Shown: positions 9,361-18,355, counted from the stretch's first letter. The stretch: DNA of 64,000 nt from Neobacillus bataviensis (GCF_019969725.1 NZ_JAHXYW010000003.1:372001-436000), one strand, 5' to 3'. A program made the numbers and translations. Notes: generated by a model not told the origin, from the letters alone.

Positions 9361-10170
9361 TTAGCGCTTATAAAATTGAGCCAGCTCAACAATCATTGCT
9401 CCCATTCTTTCGTTTTCAGGTACAAGCACACGGTCAACTCCCTCTTCTTTCAATGCTTCAGCAGTAACTTTTCCAACAGCAACAGCTAAAATATTTTTCG
9501 TAAAACCTTGAGCAATTAATTCTAATATTCTATTTTCCTTTGCAAATTCGAAAAGGGAACGAACTTGTGTGGCAGTTGTAAAACAGACAGCATCACACTC
9601 ATTGTTCTGAATTTCAGCACATAATTGTTCAAGAATTTCTCTTTCAGGGACAATGTGCTGATATGGAAGAATTTTATGTACCACTCCGCCATTATCTTCA
9701 AAAAACTTAGTTAATACAGGTGCTGTTTCACCATGCAGTTGAATCATAATTCGCTTCCCTGAGAAATTAAAGCTTTCGAGAGCAAGGGCTAATCCCTTGG
9801 TCGTTCCATCTTCGGCTACAGCAACCGGTGTAATCTCTAATTTTTTCAATGCGGTAAGTGTTTTATAGCCCCTTGATGCAACTTTTGCTTTTTGTATTTG
9901 GATTAAGAAATCTTCTAACAATCCTAGCTTGTCTGCTAGTGTGACCAGAGAATCTAGTCCGATCCCTGTTGTGAAAATTACCCAATCCGCACCTTTTTGA
10001 ACAAATTCCAATAAATCAGGCTCTACTTCCTTTTCTGCTAAAAACACCGTACCTTGAAGTGGCCGAACAAGAGGTACTCCACCTTGTTTTTCTATTAATG
10101 TACTAATTTCTTCAGTTTTTCTCGATCCACAAATGACCACTTTTTTTCCTGTTAGACCCTTTTCCATCAT
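9361..10170 (-). CDS. uroporphyrinogen-III synthase-like (HemD family) protein
   Basis: A 269-residue HemD-family protein. HemD enzymes cyclise hydroxymethylbilane to uroporphyrinogen III. Both lobes of the two-domain fold are visible: GKKVVICGSRKTEEISTLIE with DWVIFTTGIGLD in the first, and DAVCFTTATQVRSLFEFA with AVGKVTAEALKEEGV in the second. The ATG at 10170 has GAGAGG six bases upstream. No other haem gene is nearby, so this is probably a paralogue of the hem-operon copy; family members also sit with sirohaem and nitrite-reductase genes. It forms a two-gene transcript with the upstream oxidoreductase (12-bp gap). Confidence 0.82.
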   Translation of the reverse strand: MMEKGLTGKKVVICGSRKTEEISTLIEKQGGVPLVRPLQGTVFLAEKEVEPDLLEFVQKGADWVIFTTGIGLDSLVTLADKLGLLEDFLIQIQKAKVASRGYKTLTALKKLEITPVAVAEDGTTKGLALALESFNFSGKRIMIQLHGETAPVLTKFFEDNGGVVHKILPYQHIVPEREILEQLCAEIQNNECDAVCFTTATQVRSLFEFAKENRILELIAQGFTKNILAVAVGKVTAEALKEEGVDRVLVPENERMGAMIVELAQFYKR

Positions 10171-10182
10171 ACGTATCCTCTC

Positions 10183-10857
10183 TTAATTCATATCTGCTAT
10201 TCGTTGTATTTCCTTGGACTGAAATATATTTATTCCTGTTTTGTTTGAAGCAGCAATCGCAGCCATAGCTTTTCCTACTGATTTTGCCTGAATGGCTCTA
10301 TAGGATCGTAAAGGTCCCACCATTAAAGTATTTAATAACCCACTTGCCTTCTCTGCCAATTTTTCCCCTAAGCGGAATTCAGTTCTTTCTCCTAACAATA
10401 AAGATGGTCTAAAAATGTTTAGGGAAGGTATATTTAATGTTTTTAACGACCTTTCTACATCACCTTTAACTTGATTGTAAAAAAAGAATGATTTCGAGTT
10501 AGCGCCCATTGCCGTGATAATGAGAAATTTCTCTGATCCCCCTTGTACTGCTAATTTGGCTGCCTCTATAGGGTATTCAAAGTCAACCTTTCTAAAGGCT
10601 TCTTTGGTTTTTGCTTTTTTAATGGTTGTTCCTAAGCAGCAAAATACATCAGTAACCTTAAATAATTCGGAATATTTCTCCAACTGGTCAAAATCAACTA
10701 TATGTATTTCACATCGTGAATCAGTTATTTCAATCGGTCTTCTTATAAGCAAATGTATTTTTTTATAATTATTTTGTTCGAGAAGTATTTGTACTAATTC
10801 GTTCCCAACAAGTCCACTTGAACCTAGAATTAGTGCTGTTTTTTCACCAATATTCAT
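10183..10857 (-). CDS. NAD(P)-binding oxidoreductase (TIP30/HTATIP2-like SDR)
   Basis: A 224-residue atypical short-chain dehydrogenase. The N-terminal dinucleotide site is ALILGSSGLVGNELVQILLE. The middle motifs DVFCCLGTTIKKAKTKEAFR and VDFEYPIEAAKLA, followed by FLIITAMGANSKSFFFYNQVKG with a YNxxK pair, and NIFRPSLLLGER resemble the HTATIP2/YbjT-like nucleoside-diphosphate-sugar epimerase-related group. The substrate is unknown. The ribosome binding site before the ATG is weak. It precedes the HemD-like gene closely. Confidence 0.75.
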   Translation of the reverse strand: MNIGEKTALILGSSGLVGNELVQILLEQNNYKKIHLLIRRPIEITDSRCEIHIVDFDQLEKYSELFKVTDVFCCLGTTIKKAKTKEAFRKVDFEYPIEAAKLAVQGGSEKFLIITAMGANSKSFFFYNQVKGDVERSLKTLNIPSLNIFRPSLLLGERTEFRLGEKLAEKASGLLNTLMVGPLRSYRAIQAKSVGKAMAAIAASNKTGINIFQSKEIQRIADMN

Positions 10858-11033
10858 TCTTTTATTTACATTCTCCCTTCTGCCTTAGGCGGTTTTTTTA
10901 TAATATTAAAAAAAATCCCATAATATTGAATAGATGAATATAATGAGTTAAAGGTTTTTTATGAGTTTCATGTACATTGTTTATTATTCCTTGGACATAC
11001 TGAAGGATGTAAATTTATGACAAGGAGGAATTT

Positions 11034-11333
11034 ATGATGAGTGACAATCAATTTAGTAATTTTATAAATGAACTTTCCATCCAAACAAAAATGGAAAATA
11101 TCTGGGGTTATACGTGCGGATCCTGGGAAAATTGTAGTGAAGCGACCATACAATCCTTCCTGGCCCAATGCCTTGATTATAATATCGACCCTCAGTTCTG
11201 CATGAGCTGGGTTGAGCAGCATAAAGCGGAAATTCCAAATTGGAATGCAGTTTCCGAAACATCTCTTGGCTGGATCAATCAACATACCTCCAGCGGTTCA
11301 GCGATTTCGGTTAGTGATGAGGGCCTTAGTTAA
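11034..11333 (+). CDS. hypothetical Cys/Trp-containing protein
   Basis: A 99-residue protein of unknown family, rich in Trp and Cys for its size (WGYTCGSWENCSEATIQSF; CLDYNIDPQFCMSWVEQH). No signal peptide or membrane segment. The ATG at 11034 follows AAGGAGGAATTT; the next codon is also ATG. It has its own terminator at 11348 and is the only plus-strand gene in this stretch. The ribosome binding site and terminator argue that it is real; function unknown. Confidence 0.65.
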   Translation: MMSDNQFSNFINELSIQTKMENIWGYTCGSWENCSEATIQSFLAQCLDYNIDPQFCMSWVEQHKAEIPNWNAVSETSLGWINQHTSSGSAISVSDEGLS

Positions 11334-11347
11334 TACTACTTATTACA

Positions 11348-11370
11348 GTCCCATGATTTCCTCATGGGAC
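11348..11370. terminator. terminator between convergent genes
   Basis: Perfect nine-base stem GTCCCATGA / TCATGGGAC with a five-base loop, between the plus-strand hypothetical gene and the minus-strand BtuF-like gene. Confidence 0.7.
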
Positions 11371-11374
11371 AGTT

Positions 11375-12142
11375 TCATTTATGAATAATATTATAGAGTT
11401 TTTCCAATCCATCTAGCAATCTAGGTGATGGTCTGCAATACAGTTCTTCCTCTAAAATGAGTATGTGATCATCACTTGGATAATTCAGCTTTTCGAAGCC
11501 AGGTCGCTTTTTTACCACGCTTTTTTGAACTTTTGCTTTATGAACCCCAACCCATGCAAGGCAAATATAATCTGGTTTTCTGCTCAAAACATCCTCCCAG
11601 TCTGCCATTATACTTGCCATATCAACATCTTGAAAGATATTGACGGCCCCTGCCGCCTCTGATATCTCCGTCAGCCAGTTAATTTTCCCCGGCGTAAAAA
11701 TTGGCTTCGGCCACCATTCCCAATACAAAGTTGGCCTCTTACTTGTATTCCTGCTTTGTTGTTTCACATTTTCAAGCCGGGAACGAAATTGCCTGGCAGC
11801 ATCGAGCCCTCGTTGTTTTTCTCCTAAAACTTCCGCTGTTTTAATTAAATCCTCTTCGATATCTTTTAATGATTGCGGATTCAAGACAATATGGGGAATT
11901 CCTCGTTGCTGTAAAGCTACAACATTTTTTTCCATGCCTGGTACACTTAATGAAGCCAGAACCATATCCGGCTGTAATTCCTCAACAAGGTCCATATTAA
12001 TGGATAAATCCGGCCCCAGCCTAGGAAGGCCGGCAATTGCCTCAGGCCAGTCAGAAAAATCATCTACCCCTACTAATAAATGAGTTAATCCTAAATATTC
12101 CAATAATTCTGTATTACTTGGACACAAAGATAAAATCCGCAT
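11375..12142 (-). CDS. BtuF-like ABC substrate-binding-fold protein (no signal peptide)
   Basis: A 255-residue protein of the cobalamin/iron-siderophore periplasmic-binding fold: MRILSLCPSNTELLEYLGL, the paired lobe signatures VGVDDFSDWP and QPDMVLASLSVPGMEKNV, and the second lobe IMADWEDVLSRKPDYICLAW. It starts directly with the fold and has neither signal peptide nor lipobox, so it may be cytosolic or a non-transport member of the family. No permease or ATPase is adjacent. Ligand unknown; cobalamin annotation is by family only. Confidence 0.75.
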   Translation of the reverse strand: MRILSLCPSNTELLEYLGLTHLLVGVDDFSDWPEAIAGLPRLGPDLSINMDLVEELQPDMVLASLSVPGMEKNVVALQQRGIPHIVLNPQSLKDIEEDLIKTAEVLGEKQRGLDAARQFRSRLENVKQQSRNTSKRPTLYWEWWPKPIFTPGKINWLTEISEAAGAVNIFQDVDMASIMADWEDVLSRKPDYICLAWVGVHKAKVQKSVVKKRPGFEKLNYPSDDHILILEEELYCRPSPRLLDGLEKLYNIIHK

Positions 12143-12162
12143 ATGCGCTCTCTTCCCTTGTT

Positions 12163-12188
12163 AAAACCCAGTGGTACCTGGTTTTTTC
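12163..12188 (-). terminator. probable terminator downstream of the 12245 gene
   Basis: Stem around AAACCAG / CTGGGTTT flanking GTACCA, followed by T residues on the minus strand. Small but well placed. Confidence 0.45.
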
Positions 12189-12244
12189 TTTTTATCTAAA
12201 TGGGTGAAAAAAGTAAATCGTTATTTTAAAGTGACGTTCGTTTT

Positions 12245-12721
12245 TTATGCGGGACTATTTACCTCAGCAACTAGCTTAGATAAAAAACTGTAAATTAGTT
12301 GAAAGGCTTCACTAATGGTCATTTCCTCTTGAAACCCTGCAACATAGTTCAGAGTAAAATTTAAGTTCCAAAGACCATCTTCAGGACTAAACATTAAATC
12401 AAATTTGGACCCTTCACCAATTAGGTTCGAATTTAAATATTCCTTTATGTATTTTTCATATTTCTTCTGCAGCTTTAAACCTAACATCACATCATAGGTT
12501 CTAAATACATCATCCACTTCTAAGGAAACCGCTTCAACCTTTATTTCTTCAAACGAACTTAATTCCATATAAACAAACTCGTTTTTATGTATTTTTAAAT
12601 AGACAATCGGTTCGTTTAAAAAGGCGGAAGACTCTTCTGCAATCATCGTTTCAGTATCCTTGCTGCAGCGTTCTATGTAGGCATTAGAAAATAGTGTTTT
12701 GGGATCTTTTTCTTTTAACAT
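12245..12721 (-). CDS. hypothetical cytosolic protein
   Basis: A 158-residue acidic protein without signal peptide or membrane segment (LNEPIVYLKIHKNEFVYMEL; KYIKEYLNSNLIGEG; FSPEDGLWNLNFTLNYVAGF; AFQLIYSFLSKLVAEV). It is reminiscent of short Bacillus proteins of unknown role; I cannot assign a family. It is monocistronic, with a possible terminator after it. Confidence 0.6.
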   Translation of the reverse strand: MLKEKDPKTLFSNAYIERCSKDTETMIAEESSAFLNEPIVYLKIHKNEFVYMELSSFEEIKVEAVSLEVDDVFRTYDVMLGLKLQKKYEKYIKEYLNSNLIGEGSKFDLMFSPEDGLWNLNFTLNYVAGFQEEMTISEAFQLIYSFLSKLVAEVNSPA

Positions 12722-12802
12722 ATTAAATTCTCCTTTATGGCAAATATCTTATGTTAATATTGATGGATTGTCTTTAAAATAGCAAATTTTCGAATCGAAA
12801 AA

Positions 12803-12829
12803 AAGAGGTGACCATAATAGTCACCCCTT
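12803..12829 (-). terminator. terminator downstream of the DHA2 transporter
   Basis: Stem AAGAGGTGAC / GTCACCCCTT (one mismatch) with an A run on the plus strand that becomes a T run in the minus-strand transcript. Confidence 0.7.
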
Positions 12830-12833
12830 GCCA

Positions 12834-14363
12834 TTAATTTTCTGCTAATTTACCTGTTACCTTATTACTTACTGACTGTTGATCGCCCGGTTCTTCCGCT
12901 TGTTTTGCCCGTTTAATAAATAATGCAAGGACTAAAGCAAGACCAGCGATGAAGACGGACACATAGAAAGCATCATTAATACCTTCGAGCATCGCTTTCA
13001 TCATAATTTGCTGTTTCATTTCAGCCATTACCTGAGGTGTCGGCTGCTTCGTCAAATGTTTCATTGCTGCGGCACCAATTTCAGTTGCATGTGTTTTTGC
13101 CCGAGTTGACATGACTGTTACCAACAGGGCAGTTCCAATAGCACCAGATACTTGTTGCATCGTACTATTCATGGCTGTTCCATGCGGATAAAAACGTGCA
13201 GGCAATTGGTTTAATCCATTTGTCGTTACAGGCATATTGACCATCGACATACCAAACATCCGGAACGTATATAACATAATTAAGTGAGGGTATGTTGTAT
13301 CCAGCGTTAATTTACTTAACAAGTAACTAGTAACTACTGTAATCGTTAACCCAACAATCGCTAATAAACGCCCGCCAATCTTATCAAATAATTTTCCTGT
13401 TATCGGCATCATAATGGCCATAACAATGGCTCCTGGCAGCAACATCAAACCAGCATCTAAAGGAGAAATTCCGCGAATCGTCTGAACATAAATAGGCAGA
13501 AGGATCATCCCAGAAAACATCGCCATTGTAACAACCATGGAAATTGCTGATGACAGCGCAAATGCAGGATACTTATAAATCTTAAAGTTAAGCATCGGAC
13601 GCTCTTGTTTTAATTGACGTAAAATGAAGACAAGTAGTGAAACAACCCCAACTGCAATCGTTCCATATACTTCTGGGCTATCCCAGCCTTCTTTTCCGGC
13701 TGAACTAAATCCGTATAAGATTCCCCCGAAACCTACACTTGATAATAGTAGCGATAGGAAATCAAGACGATTATACGTTTTTTCCTTCTTATCTTTTAGC
13801 TTAAAGACTCCAATCAACAGGACGATGATTGCAATTGGTGTAATGAAATGGAAAAGCATTCTCCAATCATAGTGTTCAATAATCCAACCTGATAAGGTTG
13901 GGCCGATTGCCGGAGCGAACATTAATACTAGACCGAATACACCCATTGCTGTTCCACGTTTTTCAAGCGGAAAACTTGTTAACATAACATTCATTAGCAA
14001 CGGCATCATAATAGCTGAACCAGATGCTTGAATCATACGGCCAGCTAATAATATTGGAAACACATGGGCAAAACCTGCTAAAATTGTTCCTATTGTAAAT
14101 AAGCCCATTGCTGTTAAGAATAATTGGCGGACAGAATATTTCTGAATTAAGAATGCTGTAGTTGGTATGAGTATTCCATTTACTAACATAAATCCAGTTG
14201 TCAGCCATTGAACAGTTGATGCTTCAACATCTAAGTCCTTCATGATAGATGGCAGCGCGATATTTAACAATGTGTTATTTAAGAATGCTATAAAAGCTCC
14301 AATCATCAAGACGGCAATAATTCCGTACGGTGGACGATTAGTTTGTTTATTTGATTGTTCCAT
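12834..14363 (-). CDS. DHA2-family (EmrB/QacA) multidrug efflux transporter
   Basis: A 509-residue, 14-helix major facilitator drug:H+ antiporter. Motifs: FLNNTLLNIALPSIMKDL in helix 1, AGRMIQASGSAIMMPLLMNV (motif B/C region), and FGLVLMFAPAIGPTLSGWII, typical of the DHA2 group. The ATG at 14363 is preferred over the upstream ATG at 14414 because GGGAGGAATACA precedes it. It is divergent from a TetR-family regulator with a perfect operator palindrome between them, so it is probably repressed by that protein and induced by a toxic compound. Confidence 0.9.
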   Translation of the reverse strand: MEQSNKQTNRPPYGIIAVLMIGAFIAFLNNTLLNIALPSIMKDLDVEASTVQWLTTGFMLVNGILIPTTAFLIQKYSVRQLFLTAMGLFTIGTILAGFAHVFPILLAGRMIQASGSAIMMPLLMNVMLTSFPLEKRGTAMGVFGLVLMFAPAIGPTLSGWIIEHYDWRMLFHFITPIAIIVLLIGVFKLKDKKEKTYNRLDFLSLLLSSVGFGGILYGFSSAGKEGWDSPEVYGTIAVGVVSLLVFILRQLKQERPMLNFKIYKYPAFALSSAISMVVTMAMFSGMILLPIYVQTIRGISPLDAGLMLLPGAIVMAIMMPITGKLFDKIGGRLLAIVGLTITVVTSYLLSKLTLDTTYPHLIMLYTFRMFGMSMVNMPVTTNGLNQLPARFYPHGTAMNSTMQQVSGAIGTALLVTVMSTRAKTHATEIGAAAMKHLTKQPTPQVMAEMKQQIMMKAMLEGINDAFYVSVFIAGLALVLALFIKRAKQAEEPGDQQSVSNKVTGKLAEN

Positions 14364-14511
14364 TGTATTCCTCCCTGTGTACCCCTTGTTCATTTTTTTA
14401 TACCCCTGTTTCACACTTACATAATAATATACGCATGGTTCAATTTTTGCAATAAAAAAGTTTGCTAAATATTAAGGTTTGTAAAGAAAACGTTTTTCAT
14501 GTACTATATTT

Positions 14512-14528
14512 TTGTACTCTAAGTACAA
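14512..14528. promoter_or_regulatory. TetR-type operator palindrome
   Basis: Perfect 7-3-7 palindrome TTGTACT-CTA-AGTACAA in the divergent region between the efflux gene and the TetR gene, 20 bp before the TetR ATG. A further GTACT half-site lies at 14501. Probably the binding site of the adjacent TetR protein. Confidence 0.65.
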
Positions 14529-14548
14529 TATGAAACCAAGGTGATTTT

Positions 14549-15454
14549 ATGAATGACCGAAAGCAGCATGTTGTAAAGGTAGCACACCAGTTATTTATCG
14601 ATAAAGGATTCCAAGCCACATCAATCCAAGATATTTTAGAATATAGTGGAATTTCAAAAGGTACTTTTTATAACTACTTTTCATCGAAAAACGAACTATT
14701 AATGGCCATTTTCAAAACGAACTATGCCGAATTGGAAAAAGAACGGAATGAATTATTAATTGGTCAAAACCGTTCAGATATAGAGATTTTTATAAAACAA
14801 GTGGAAATACAATTAAAGACAAATAGAAAGAATAACTTAATTTCATTATTTGAAGAAGTAATGGTTTTAAATGATACAGATCTTAAGGAATATATGCAAC
14901 AAGGCCAATTAAATAATATAAGTTGGATATATCATCGGTTAATCGATATTTTTGGTGAAAAAAGGAAACCTTATTTATTGGATAGTGCGATAATGTTTTT
15001 GGGGATTCTTCGTGAAAATCTTAAATATCATCAAAGGGCAAATGAATCAAACTCAAATATTGGTCAAGTGGTCCGTTTTTCTGTTAAGCGCTTGGTGAAA
15101 ATAGTCGATGAATTAGTGGAATCTAATGATCAATTAATTAACCCAGAGCTATTTGAAAGCTGGCTGCCTGACTGCAGAAGACCGAATCACGCATTTCAAA
15201 AAAAGCTCCATCATACTATTTTTATACTGAAAAGTACTTTTATTCAAAATGAGAAGCAATCAAATTCCACTGAGTTATTAGATTTTATTGAGGATGAATT
15301 GATGGACTCAAAGAGTCCACGTAGATTCCTCATCGAAAGTGCAATCCTTTCATTAAAAACATTTGGAAGAAAAGAAATTGAAAAAGACCTCCAACAGCTC
15401 GAACAGCTTGTTGAAGAATATTTCGGAGAAGCATCTTTTTTAAGTTCCAAATAA
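14549..15454 (+). CDS. TetR/AcrR-family transcriptional regulator
   Basis: A 301-residue regulator, longer than a typical ~200-residue TetR protein. The N-terminal helix-turn-helix (residues ~8-55) is canonical: VVKVAHQLFIDKGFQATSIQ, ILEYSGISKGTFYNYFSSKN. The long C-terminal ligand domain shows no recognisable subfamily. AAGGTGATTTT precedes the ATG. It is divergent from the DHA2 efflux gene, which it very probably controls. Confidence 0.9.
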   Translation: MNDRKQHVVKVAHQLFIDKGFQATSIQDILEYSGISKGTFYNYFSSKNELLMAIFKTNYAELEKERNELLIGQNRSDIEIFIKQVEIQLKTNRKNNLISLFEEVMVLNDTDLKEYMQQGQLNNISWIYHRLIDIFGEKRKPYLLDSAIMFLGILRENLKYHQRANESNSNIGQVVRFSVKRLVKIVDELVESNDQLINPELFESWLPDCRRPNHAFQKKLHHTIFILKSTFIQNEKQSNSTELLDFIEDELMDSKSPRRFLIESAILSLKTFGRKEIEKDLQQLEQLVEEYFGEASFLSSK

Positions 15455-15509
15455 AAAGAAAAAGCGCCTGTCCATCAAATTTTGATGACCTGGCGCTTTT
15501 TCTTTTTAT
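15452..15509. terminator. bidirectional terminator between convergent genes
   Basis: Long inverted repeat AAAAAGAAAAAGCGCC / GGCGCTTTTTCTTTTT with an inner CATCAAA/TTTGATG stem; serves the TetR gene and, from the other side, the thioesterase gene, whose end it overlaps. Confidence 0.85.
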
Positions 15510-15988
15510 TTGTCTAAGAATGTACTCGGCATGACCACGGCAACGACCTCTCCGCGGGCACATAGGGTATCCTCCGCATAAACTTCCGCTTCCACTTTAA
15601 ATTTCTTCGGGTGTATCTCGGTCACAGCTCCAATCGCCTTTAATGGTACACCATGGGGAGTTGGCTTTAAAAAGTTAACATTTAAAGAAGCTGTCACAAA
15701 GCGCGGCGGTTCTGCTTCATCCCCTGGTTCATGGCCATTTTTCCGATGAAGCGCCAATGCGGCAGACCCGGTCCCGTGGCAATCAATGAGCGAGGCAACG
15801 ATTCCGCCGTAAACAAACCCAGGAAGTGCCATGTGTTTTGGTTCAGGTGTATAAATGGTAATAGTTTGTTCCCCTTGCCAGCCTGTTCGGAAATGGTGTC
15901 CCTCTTCATTCATTCGGCCGCAGCCATAACACCACGCAAAATCTTCTGGATATTCATCTTGAATAGCCTTTAAAACCTTTTCTTCCAA
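15506..15988 (-). CDS. PaaI-type hotdog-fold thioesterase
   Basis: A 160-residue hotdog-fold protein: FAWCYGCGRMNEEGHHFR at the start, then the catalytic-loop motif GFVYGGIVASLIDCHGTGSA and ASLNVNFLKPTPHGVPLKAI. PaaI-like enzymes hydrolyse acyl-CoA thioesters; the acyl group is unknown. The TTG at 15988 is preferred because GAGGGAGCACC precedes it; the upstream ATG pair (16009/16006) has no ribosome binding site. It follows the alpha-hydroxy-acid oxidase gene by 30 bp, so the two are probably co-transcribed. Confidence 0.82.
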   Translation of the reverse strand: MEEKVLKAIQDEYPEDFAWCYGCGRMNEEGHHFRTGWQGEQTITIYTPEPKHMALPGFVYGGIVASLIDCHGTGSAALALHRKNGHEPGDEAEPPRFVTASLNVNFLKPTPHGVPLKAIGAVTEIHPKKFKVEAEVYAEDTLCARGEVVAVVMPSTFLDK

Positions 15989-16018
15989 GGTGCTCCCTCT
16001 TTTCATCATTTGATAAAT

Positions 16019-17170
16019 TTATATTTTCTTTAATAAATCTCGATTTAGCTCGTCCACAGAACGTTTCCCAGATAAAGCCAATGTTAAATCAAAATCAGCA
16101 AGCAAATTTCTCAAAACCTGTTTAACCCCATCTTCGCCAGCTAAAGCAAGTCCATACATGAATGGACGGCCAATTAATACCGCTTTTGCACCTAATGCTA
16201 ACGCCTTAATCATATCTGATCCTCTGCGAATACCGCTGTCCAATAACACAGGGATTTCACCCTTTACAGCATCAACGATCTCAGGTAAAGCATCAATAGC
16301 GGTAATGGCTCCATCCACTTGTCTGCCGCCATGATTGCTGACAATAATTCCGTCAACTCCATGTTCGACAGCAAGTTTTGCATCATCTGGATGCAAGATG
16401 CCTTTTAACAGGATTGGCAGCGATGTTTGACTTTTAATAAACTCTAAATCCTTCCAGGTTAAGGTTGGATTCCCGAAAACGCGGGACCAAAGCGTGATGG
16501 CCGATTTCATATCCTCCTGAGGAGATCTCTCCAATCTGGAGCAAAAAACAGGATCCTCAAGATAATTTCCAATTCCCTTTGCTTCCAAAAACGGCAGGTA
16601 AGCATGCTCAATATCCTTTTCCCGCCATGCCATCATTGGTGTGTCAAGTGTGATCACAATCGCACTATAGCTAGCTGCCTCTGCCCTTTTGACCATACTT
16701 GCGGCAATTTCTCTGTCATTACTCCAATAAAGCTGGAACCATCTTTCCCCTTGTCCTGCTTCTGACGCTATATTTTCCAGGCTGTATGTAGAAGCTGTAC
16801 TTGCAATAAAAGGAACGTTCATCGCTGCCGCGCCGCGAGCACTTGCCAACTCCCCTTCTGGGTGCACAATCGATTGAACTCCGACCGGTGCAAGCAATAG
16901 CGGATAAGGTAGTTTTTTGCCAAATAGCTCAATGCTTATGTCCCTTTTAGATGTATCACATAACATTCGAGGAACGATTTGCCATTTTTCAAAAGCTTTA
17001 TTATTTTGTTTGGCTGTAATCTCGGCACCTGCTGAAGCAGCTACATAGTAATAGGGTTTTGCATCCAAAAGCGCCTTCGCCTTTGATTCTAGTTCTTCAT
17101 AGGAAACTGGAATAATATTTTTCTCCAACTGCTGGTACACCTTTAATTGAACATGATTACCAAAACTCAA
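16019..17170 (-). CDS. FMN-dependent alpha-hydroxy-acid oxidase (lactate oxidase/monooxygenase-like)
   Basis: A 383-residue FMN-dependent barrel enzyme oxidising 2-hydroxy acids such as L-lactate. Key motifs: YYVAASAGAEIT near 41, LLLAPVGVQSIVHPEGE near 90, FQLYWSNDREIA near 142, the catalytic His in SNHGGRQVDGA near 282, and VLLDSGIRRGSDMIKALALG for FMN phosphate binding. Lactate 2-monooxygenase is the closest family annotation, but substrate and fate of hydrogen peroxide are not decidable from sequence. A cre-like site lies ~20 bp upstream of the start, consistent with catabolite control. Confidence 0.88.
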   Translation of the reverse strand: MSFGNHVQLKVYQQLEKNIIPVSYEELESKAKALLDAKPYYYVAASAGAEITAKQNNKAFEKWQIVPRMLCDTSKRDISIELFGKKLPYPLLLAPVGVQSIVHPEGELASARGAAAMNVPFIASTASTYSLENIASEAGQGERWFQLYWSNDREIAASMVKRAEAASYSAIVITLDTPMMAWREKDIEHAYLPFLEAKGIGNYLEDPVFCSRLERSPQEDMKSAITLWSRVFGNPTLTWKDLEFIKSQTSLPILLKGILHPDDAKLAVEHGVDGIIVSNHGGRQVDGAITAIDALPEIVDAVKGEIPVLLDSGIRRGSDMIKALALGAKAVLIGRPFMYGLALAGEDGVKQVLRNLLADFDLTLALSGKRSVDELNRDLLKKI

Positions 17171-17191
17171 ATTTCATTCCTCCCCCTTAAC

Positions 17192-17205
17192 TGCAAACGC
17201 TTACC
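17192..17205. promoter_or_regulatory. cre-like site upstream of the hydroxy-acid oxidase
   Basis: TGCAAACGCTTACC matches 13 of 14 positions of the CcpA consensus TGNAANCGNTNNCA, immediately upstream of the ribosome binding site of the oxidase gene. Confidence 0.55.
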
Positions 17206-17267
17206 TTTTTATGATACCATTGAAAAAAATAACCGGGCAACTAATAGACGCAATATTATAAAAATAA

Positions 17268-17291
17268 GGAAGTGAATAGACTTCACTCCCT
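17268..17291 (-). terminator. terminator downstream of lrgB
   Basis: Stem GGAGTGAA / TTCACTTCC with a five-base loop followed by TTATTTTT on the minus strand. Confidence 0.65.
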
Positions 17292-17301
17292 TTCTTCATT
17301 T

Positions 17302-17994
17302 TTAGAGGTAAAAATAAATGAGAAATGGGGCAATCAATGACATACAAAGTGCTGCTGTGATCATAGCGATACTTCCCATCGCACCTTCTACTTCTCCCCA
17401 ATCAAACGCCCGTTTCGCTCCAATTGCTTGAGCGGATGTTCCCAAGGCTAACCCCTTAGCAATTTTACTCTTAATTCGCGTGTATTTTAATAACCCCGGT
17501 CCAATTACCAGTGAAAAAATAGCTGAAACAAAAACAAAAGAAACCGTTAAGGATGGAATCCCTCCTAGTGATTGTGAGATAGAAAGGGCAATTGGAGCAG
17601 TAACAGATTTGGGAATCATCGAAATCATCATTTCTTGATTCATATGCATTACCTTGGTTAACAATACTATGGACGCCACACCTGTCAACGTACCTGTCAT
17701 TACAGCGCAAACAATAATGAAGAAATATTTTTTAATCAAAGCAAATTGCTTATATAAAGGGACAGCAAGTGATACCGTTGCCGTTCCCATTAGTAAAGAG
17801 AAGAGATCAGTTCCAGAAGTGTATCCTGTGAAATCGAGATGGAAAAGGGTCAGAACGCAAATGATAAAAACCGTACAAGTATATAACGGATTAAGCCAGG
17901 CCTTTTTAAATTTTTGAAAAACCAGGACCCCCATTAAATAACTGGCAACTGTAATAAAAGAACACAATAAGATATTATCAATCAATTTCTCCAT
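17302..17994 (-). CDS. lrgB: LrgB-family membrane protein
   Basis: A 230-residue LrgB/CidB protein with about seven membrane segments (LLCSFITVASYLMGVLVFQK, LMGTATVSLAVPLYKQFALI, MIPKSVTAPIALSISQSLGG, LALGTSAQAIGAKRAF). LrgAB-type proteins act in cell-lysis control and, in some Bacilli, pyruvate transport. The ATG at 17994, with AAAGGAGCAAACAAA before it, is preferred over 18036. It overlaps the end of lrgA by 17 bp, so translation is probably coupled. No LytTS two-component system is adjacent. Confidence 0.9.
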   Translation of the reverse strand: MEKLIDNILLCSFITVASYLMGVLVFQKFKKAWLNPLYTCTVFIICVLTLFHLDFTGYTSGTDLFSLLMGTATVSLAVPLYKQFALIKKYFFIIVCAVMTGTLTGVASIVLLTKVMHMNQEMMISMIPKSVTAPIALSISQSLGGIPSLTVSFVFVSAIFSLVIGPGLLKYTRIKSKIAKGLALGTSAQAIGAKRAFDWGEVEGAMGSIAMITAALCMSLIAPFLIYFYL

Positions 17995-18355
17995 TTTGTT
18001 TGCTCCTTTTACTATTAGTTTCAATAATTTCTGCAATTATGGCTGTTATAATCAGTACAACCATACTACTAACTGCTAAAATCGCAGAAAGCTTTACCCC
18101 TTCATTTCGAAAAATCCTGGTAAAATGCCATATTCCTACAGCAAAAGGAATAAAAAGAAGAGTTATATGTTTGATATGCAACTGAGCCACTGACTCCACC
18201 CATTTTAAATCACAAATCCCTAATATCAAGGCTATGAATAGCAATATCATACCGACAATACTTCCAGAAAGCGGGAGACTAAACCAAGTTACCAACCCAT
18301 TTCCCAATAGATAAAAAACGAGGATTGTTAAAAACTGAGCAAAATATCGAACCAT
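17978..18355 (-). CDS. lrgA: CidA/LrgA-family holin-like protein
   Basis: A 125-residue four-helix membrane protein with the family signature GNGLVTWFSLPLSGSIVGMI followed by LLFIALILGI and HITLLFIPFAVGIWHF. Holin-like partner of LrgB. GGAGGTACAAAAGA precedes the ATG at 18355. First gene of the lrgAB pair, divergent from the oligopeptidase gene. Confidence 0.9.
   Translation of the reverse strand: MVRYFAQFLTILVFYLLGNGLVTWFSLPLSGSIVGMILLFIALILGICDLKWVESVAQLHIKHITLLFIPFAVGIWHFTRIFRNEGVKLSAILAVSSMVVLIITAIIAEIIETNSKRSKQNGEID

Noticed and set aside
11062..11285. Minus-strand frames opposite the hypothetical gene at 11034
   Set aside because: They lack ribosome binding sites and family features; the plus-strand frame has AAGGAGG and a terminator.
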